From Terriglobales bacterium (lineage in GTDB: Bacteria; Acidobacteriota; Terriglobia; Terriglobales; Acidobacteriaceae): DNA of 64,000 nt. How positions within the stretch are numbered: position 1 is the stretch's first letter; every line of letters starts with the position of its first letter. Positions 59,685-64,000 of this stretch are shown here, in pieces. A model generated the notes under the pieces. That model was not told the origin of the DNA. It searched no databases and was given only the letters and a program-made list of their open reading frames with translations. Made by a program: the position numbers and the translations under genes. The DNA lies in the NCBI GenBank assembly GCA_035561515.1, contig DATMXP010000019.1, positions 124,001-188,000 of the forward strand, read 5' to 3'.

Positions 59685-62600
59685 ATGCAATTTCACGCAT
59701 CAATCCGATCAACCGCATTGTACCGTCTGGTGGGGATCGTTATCTTAATGATCGCCAGCGGAGCCCTTGCGCAAAGCAACTCCGCGCGTCTACAGGGTAC
59801 TGTAACAGACTCTTCGGGCGCTGCCGTCGCTGGAGCGGAAGTGTCGATCACAAGCATGGGCACGACCCGCAAGTTCACCGTCTTCACCGACGAAGCTGGC
59901 GAATTCACTGCTTCGGCGCTGCCGCCGGGCGAGTACCAGGTGGAAATCAGGCGATCTGGTTTCGCCAATCTGAAGCAGAAGGTTACGCTACAGACCGCCC
60001 AGTCGGCTCACATGCCAGCAGTATTGAAACTCGGTCAGATTTCAGAAACGGTCGAGGTAAAAGACGACCTTCCTGTTGTCGACTCCACGAGTTCGAACCT
60101 CGGCGATGTGATTGTGGGGAAACAGATCACGGATCTGCCGCTTAATGGGCGCAACTTCACCGCCCTGGCCACTCTGATTCCCGGAGTAACGCGCGGTGTG
60201 CCGGACAACCAAGCCACCGGCGCCGGCAACCAGTCGGAAACCTTCCGTTACAACAACACGGGCGGCGCGTCGCTTTCAGTGAATGCTCTGCGTCCTCAGA
60301 ACAACAACTTCCTGCTGGACGGTGTGGATAACAACGAGTCTCTCGTCAACACTATCATCTTCTTCCCGTCCGCTGACGCCATCCAAGAGTTTCGTGTAGA
60401 TACGAGCGTTGCGCCGGCGGAATTTGGACGCGCGGGCGGCGGGGTCGTGAGCACCACGACCAAATCGGGCACCAACACCTGGCATGGAACCGCTTTCGAG
60501 TTCCTCCGCAACGATAACCTCGATGCGAAACGCTATTTCGACTCCGCCAACAAACCAAAAGACGAGTTCCGTCGCAACCAATTTGGTGGAACTCTGGGCG
60601 GTGCCATCATCAAGAGCAAGCTGTTCGTGTTCGGCAGTTACCAGGGGCTTCGTCAGTTCGCCCCGCTGCAACAGGACCGTCCCACGGTTCCAACCGCCAA
60701 GATGGCCAGTGGCGATTTTTCCGAGCTTTGCGCTGGCGGATTCGCTGGCGGCATCTGCCAGGATGGTCCCGACCCGAACTACCCTGGCCGTGTTCTACAC
60801 CAGATCTATAACCCGACTACCGGCCAGGCTTTCACTAACAATTTGATCCCGTCCAACATGATCAGCAAGGCGGGACAGGCTTACCTGAAGCAGTTCCCGG
60901 CTCCTATCACACCTGCAAGTAGCTCGCTTTGCGGACAGGCGGTCAATGGGGTTTGCATCTTAAACAACTACCTCGTCACCCGTTCACAGACACAAACCTA
61001 CAACGACTTCGATATTCGTCTTGACCTAAGCCTGACTGCAAAAGACAGCGTCTTCGGTCGCTACAGCTACGGGAACGACACGGAGGCAACCAGTTCCCGC
61101 CTGCCGCTACTTCCGGCTGGTTACGGATCTGGTAACCAACAGGCCTATCCGCGCTCCTTCGCCTTTGGCGAGACACACATCTTTAATCCCAACATCATTA
61201 ATGAATTCAGGTTCGGTTGGATCCACACCGAGATCGGCTACACGCCGCCAATGCAGGACCAAGCAGTCTCGGCTAACCTCGGAATTCCAAACGCCAACAC
61301 GTTACCTATCTTGGGCGGTGGTGCGCTCATCGGCGGTTGGAATAACGAGTTGGAATACACCGGCGATTATGGGCCGTACATTGTTCCCCAACAGACATGG
61401 CAGTTCTCCGACACGCTCTCCTGGGTCAAGGGCAAGCACACGTTGAAGCTCGGTGCGACCATCCTTCGGCGGCAGGTCAACTTGTTCCGTCCGAAGGCGG
61501 GAAAGGGCTACTTCTTCATGTTCGGCAACGGCGGCAGCCCCGATCCAGTCGGTTATGAAGTGGCCGATATCCTGGCGGGTTGGATGCAAAATTACCAGGT
61601 CGGTCCTGCACTCGGCTTCTCGCATACGCGGAATTGGGAAACCGGATACTTTGTGCAGGACGATATCCGCGTCAACAACCGCCTCACGCTCAACCTCGGC
61701 TTGCGTTACGACTACTACACATGGCCGAAAGAACGCGATAACCTGCAGGCGAACTTCGATATCAACAGCAATACGATCTACGTGCCTGGTGTGAATACCG
61801 CTTCGACTGCGCTGATCGACCCCGACAAGAATAATTTCGCTCCGCGGGTCGGCTTTGCTTATGATGTTACCGGTAAAGGCAAGACGATCCTCCGCGGCGG
61901 CTACGGGATCTTCTACTTCCTCGATCGCGGCGGCATCGATAACCAGTTGGCCCAGAACGCCCCGTTCAGCGGCGTGTCCCAGTTCAACTACAGCGATGGC
62001 TATCGGTTCAACCTAGACGGACAGGCCCCGCTGAATGCCACCGATCCCCGCCTGGCCGGCACCGTTGCCATGCCCGTGAAGGGGCCGATCAATGTAAGCC
62101 TAGTGAACCCGCAGAACGTACAGTTGGTGTCCTATCCGAAGGACAACCGGCAACCGATGGTCCAGCAGTGGAACGTGAACATACAGCAGGAAATTACGCC
62201 CACCATGGCCTTGACGATCGGTTACGTAGGGAACAGCGGCACCAACCTGATGACTCTGATTAACTACAACCGCCAGACGTACGGCGCGGCGTCCGGTGTC
62301 AAGCCGTTCCCAAACCTCGGCGATGTAAATCTTAATACCACAAAGGGCTCTTCGATCTACAACTCGCTGCAAGTTCGCATGGAGCGCCGTTTGGTCAAGA
62401 GCTTCCAGTGGACCGCGTCGTACAACTACTCGCACGCAATTGATAATTCGCCTGGCACGATCGACAACCAGACCGACCGTGTGGATTACCAGCGCTTCCT
62501 GCAAGGCTTCGAACGCGCGAACTCAAACCTAGACGTTCGTCAGCGGTTCGTGTTTAGTTCTCTATACCAACTGCCGTTCGGCCGAGGCAAGCGATGGGGC

Positions 62601-63071
62601 AACAACTGGAACAGCCTAACCAACACCATCCTGGGTGGCTGGGAACTTAATCCAATTCTTACTTTGCAAAGCGGGTTGCCGTTTGATTTAGCCAGTGCTT
62701 ACAGCGGCCTTCGTACCCGTCCGGACGTGATCGCGACGCCGATTCAGTATGGGTCGATCGACAATTGGTTCAATACGTCGGCTTTCCGCAATCCGCCAAC
62801 AACCGGTGGCATCTTCACTCGTGCAGGTAACGCAGGACGCAATATCTTCACTGGCCCTGCGCGCCGTTACCTGGACATATCATTAAATAAGAATCTTCAG
62901 ATTACCGAGCGAATAAACACGCAGTTCCGTACCGACTTCTTCAACTTCACTAATACCCCGCAGTTCAGCCAGCCCAATGGCGATATCACCAGTGGAGACT
63001 TTGGCAAAGTGAGGAACACTCTTTATCAAACTGAGCGGCAGATTCAGTTCGGGCTTCGCGTCCAGTTCTAG
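59685..63071 (+). CDS. Oar-like TonB-dependent receptor 2
   Basis: The 1128-residue product has a signal peptide (LVGIVILMIASGALAQ), a carboxypeptidase-regulatory-like domain (ARLQGTVTDSSGAAVAGAEV to about residue 110), a plug (LSVNALRPQNNNFLLDGVDN, FGRAGGGVVSTTTKSGTN) and a barrel ending LRVQF. It belongs to the same class as the receptor at 8350-11925 but is clearly different in sequence. GAGGAGG precedes ATG 59685. Substrate unknown. A strong hairpin follows. Confidence 0.9.
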   Translation: MQFHASIRSTALYRLVGIVILMIASGALAQSNSARLQGTVTDSSGAAVAGAEVSITSMGTTRKFTVFTDEAGEFTASALPPGEYQVEIRRSGFANLKQKVTLQTAQSAHMPAVLKLGQISETVEVKDDLPVVDSTSSNLGDVIVGKQITDLPLNGRNFTALATLIPGVTRGVPDNQATGAGNQSETFRYNNTGGASLSVNALRPQNNNFLLDGVDNNESLVNTIIFFPSADAIQEFRVDTSVAPAEFGRAGGGVVSTTTKSGTNTWHGTAFEFLRNDNLDAKRYFDSANKPKDEFRRNQFGGTLGGAIIKSKLFVFGSYQGLRQFAPLQQDRPTVPTAKMASGDFSELCAGGFAGGICQDGPDPNYPGRVLHQIYNPTTGQAFTNNLIPSNMISKAGQAYLKQFPAPITPASSSLCGQAVNGVCILNNYLVTRSQTQTYNDFDIRLDLSLTAKDSVFGRYSYGNDTEATSSRLPLLPAGYGSGNQQAYPRSFAFGETHIFNPNIINEFRFGWIHTEIGYTPPMQDQAVSANLGIPNANTLPILGGGALIGGWNNELEYTGDYGPYIVPQQTWQFSDTLSWVKGKHTLKLGATILRRQVNLFRPKAGKGYFFMFGNGGSPDPVGYEVADILAGWMQNYQVGPALGFSHTRNWETGYFVQDDIRVNNRLTLNLGLRYDYYTWPKERDNLQANFDINSNTIYVPGVNTASTALIDPDKNNFAPRVGFAYDVTGKGKTILRGGYGIFYFLDRGGIDNQLAQNAPFSGVSQFNYSDGYRFNLDGQAPLNATDPRLAGTVAMPVKGPINVSLVNPQNVQLVSYPKDNRQPMVQQWNVNIQQEITPTMALTIGYVGNSGTNLMTLINYNRQTYGAASGVKPFPNLGDVNLNTTKGSSIYNSLQVRMERRLVKSFQWTASYNYSHAIDNSPGTIDNQTDRVDYQRFLQGFERANSNLDVRQRFVFSSLYQLPFGRGKRWGNNWNSLTNTILGGWELNPILTLQSGLPFDLASAYSGLRTRPDVIATPIQYGSIDNWFNTSAFRNPPTTGGIFTRAGNAGRNIFTGPARRYLDISLNKNLQITERINTQFRTDFFNFTNTPQFSQPNGDITSGDFGKVRNTLYQTERQIQFGLRVQF

Positions 63072-63089
63072 AAGCCGGGAGTGCTTAGC

Positions 63090-63120
63090 CCAGGGCAGGA
63101 CCGGGCCTGCCCTGCCCTGG
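63090..63120 (+). terminator. Strong terminator-like hairpin
   Basis: CCAGGGCAGG (63090-63099) and CCTGCCCTGG (63111-63120) form a perfect 10-bp stem; an alternative pairing with CCTGCCCTG (63106-63114) is also possible. TTGATTGCCATT follows, so only weakly U-rich. Confidence 0.7.
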
Positions 63121-63229
63121 TTGATTGCCATTCAACAGCAGAGATTCAGCAGCGATAAAGCCAGTTTGGTAGGAATAGCTCATCATCTGGGCGTGCGCAG
63201 AGCCGTGGAGGGCTGACGGAACCGACCGC
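63121..63229. other. Short intergenic
   Basis: Between convergent genes; nothing seen. Confidence 0.3.
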
Positions 63230-64000
63230 TTACGCACTCAGGTCTTTAGCAACAGCTTCAACCGGTTTGACTCCGTTACCGAAGCGAGCCATCGCCTCTC
63301 GATGCTTTTCTAACTCACCATAGGGTAGATAGCGAAGGCCCAAACTTGCGGCTCCGAGGCGAAATGCTGGCCTTTGAAGTTGCTCGCGCACTTCACGCTC
63401 CCTTGCGTCTGGCGCAACTAGGAACAAGGGAACCTTTTGTCTGGTTTCGGCTCCTTGCGCCAAGTCTAAAAGCCGAACGATACCAGAATAGATCGAAGTT
63501 GTATGCTCCACTTCAAAGGCAGCCGCCGGGACTTTCTCAGACGTGAACCATATCACGTCAATAAGAGCTACCGTATCTCCTGCGCCGTTGACTGAGAGTG
63601 GGAGCTGGGTCAGACACTGGTCAGCTAGCTTTCCGTTTCGATACGGTCGAGAACGGTCATTGGCAGCGATCCATACTTCGAATCCTAACGCGATTCCGAG
63701 GTCGCGAAGCCAGCCTTGGACCTCGGTGTGCGTGCGGTCCCCCTCCTTGGCTGCCTCTGCCGCCTTCCTTTCCTTCGCGCTTAGCTCTCGCACATTGGCA
63801 AGATCCGCTTCCCACTTCGCGAGCTTCTGTGTGTCGTCTCCTGTGGGTGGGGGTGTATAGCGCTGTTGACCGAGATCAAATAGCAAACCTCCAATCGCTC
63901 CCAGGTCGTTCGACAGCAGAGCTCGATGTTCCTCTACGACCTGAAGGATCCCGTTCCTCATAGCCAGGTATTCGCCCCAATTGCCGAGTTTGACTCGCGC
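63230..64000 (-). CDS. PD-(D/E)XK-like protein, 5' end outside window
   Basis: The frame is open to the window edge; about 256 residues are visible, with the internal ATG at 63961 not needed as start (the sequence upstream reads VKLGNWGEYLAMRN). The segment VALIDVIWF...AAFEVEHTTSIYSGIVRL has the layout D-x(n)-ExE of PD-(D/E)XK nucleases of restriction or repair type; the middle has a coiled charged stretch (EADLANVRELSAKERKAAEAA). A methyltransferase partner could lie outside the window. Call is tentative. Confidence 0.5.
   Translation of the reverse strand, partial: ARVKLGNWGEYLAMRNGILQVVEEHRALLSNDLGAIGGLLFDLGQQRYTPPPTGDDTQKLAKWEADLANVRELSAKERKAAEAAKEGDRTHTEVQGWLRDLGIALGFEVWIAANDRSRPYRNGKLADQCLTQLPLSVNGAGDTVALIDVIWFTSEKVPAAAFEVEHTTSIYSGIVRLLDLAQGAETRQKVPLFLVAPDAREREVREQLQRPAFRLGAASLGLRYLPYGELEKHREAMARFGNGVKPVEAVAKDLSA

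Noticed and set aside
1..64000. tRNA, rRNA, CRISPR array, insertion sequences, attachment sites
   Set aside because: Reading both strands of the intergenic regions showed no tRNA-like cloverleaf with a conserved T-loop, no spaced identical repeats and no transposase or integrase.

Overview
The window looks like a chromosomal segment of an Acidobacteriota bacterium (Terriglobia-like), probably from an environmental genome. The signs are two very large Oar-like TonB-dependent receptors with an N-terminal carboxypeptidase-regulatory-like domain (8350-11925, 59685-63071), a VWFA protein of the acidobacterial type (41390-42322), many small secreted proteins of acidobacterial style, and mixed Tat/Sec export. 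No rRNA, tRNA, CRISPR array, insertion sequence or phage gene was seen. Family calls come from reading motifs; no database search was run.

Layout. 1-1124: end of a metzincin-like protease and a SnoaL-like protein. 1403-7824: a copper-handling block with a DUF305 protein, a small Cys/His secreted protein, a Tat-exported multicopper oxidase with a Met-rich tail, TolC, cytochrome c, a DUF5666-like protein, a 16-Cys Csp-type copper storage protein and a Met-rich protein. 8350-14242: receptor and secreted hypotheticals, with a 48-bp relic of a second receptor. 14372-16421 (minus): two divergent ECF-sigma-like proteins around a helical exported protein. 16772-22755: small secreted proteins, DUF302, an M48 protease, an HtrA-like protease, a membrane-methyltransferase fusion and a kinase-like fragment. 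23025-25528 (minus): an NtrC-type sigma54 activator and its histidine kinase. 26002-39955: a Cus/Czc-type RND efflux operon (TolC, CusB, NosL-like, CusA) followed by a lytic transglycosylase, two DUF2318-like proteins, an FtsX-like permease with its ATPase, a TPR protein and an ICMT-like protein. 40032-42322: a second copy of the helical-protein plus ECF-sigma-like pair, with the VWFA protein. 42423-49567: a methyltransferase, a YHS-glucan phosphorylase fusion, a PIG-L deacetylase, GlgX and an orphan kinase paralogous to the first. 50036-53221: cytochrome c, Rieske protein, cytochrome b and a 9-haem cytochrome. 53394-57139 (minus): a large outer-membrane beta-barrel and a decahaem cytochrome. 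58295-64000: small proteins, the second receptor and a partial PD-(D/E)XK-like protein.

How it may work together. The clearest unexplained structure is a set of seven -24/-12 (sigma54) promoter-like sites, each with the GG and GC dinucleotides at the correct separation, all upstream of gene starts: the sigma-like operon (16447-16461), DUF302 (18641-18655), M48 (18882-18896), HtrA (20060-20074), the cus operon (25885-25899), the second sigma-like gene (40779-40793) and the YHS-phosphorylase (43241-43255). The only sigma54 activator in the window sits divergently beside the cus promoter. A short inverted-repeat motif (TGCGGCACGC) recurs upstream of three of these promoters. I infer one membrane/metal-stress regulon in which a two-component sigma54 activator drives copper efflux, envelope proteases, glycogen mobilisation and a second tier of divergent ECF-like regulators. 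This is inference from sequence patterns and has not been tested.
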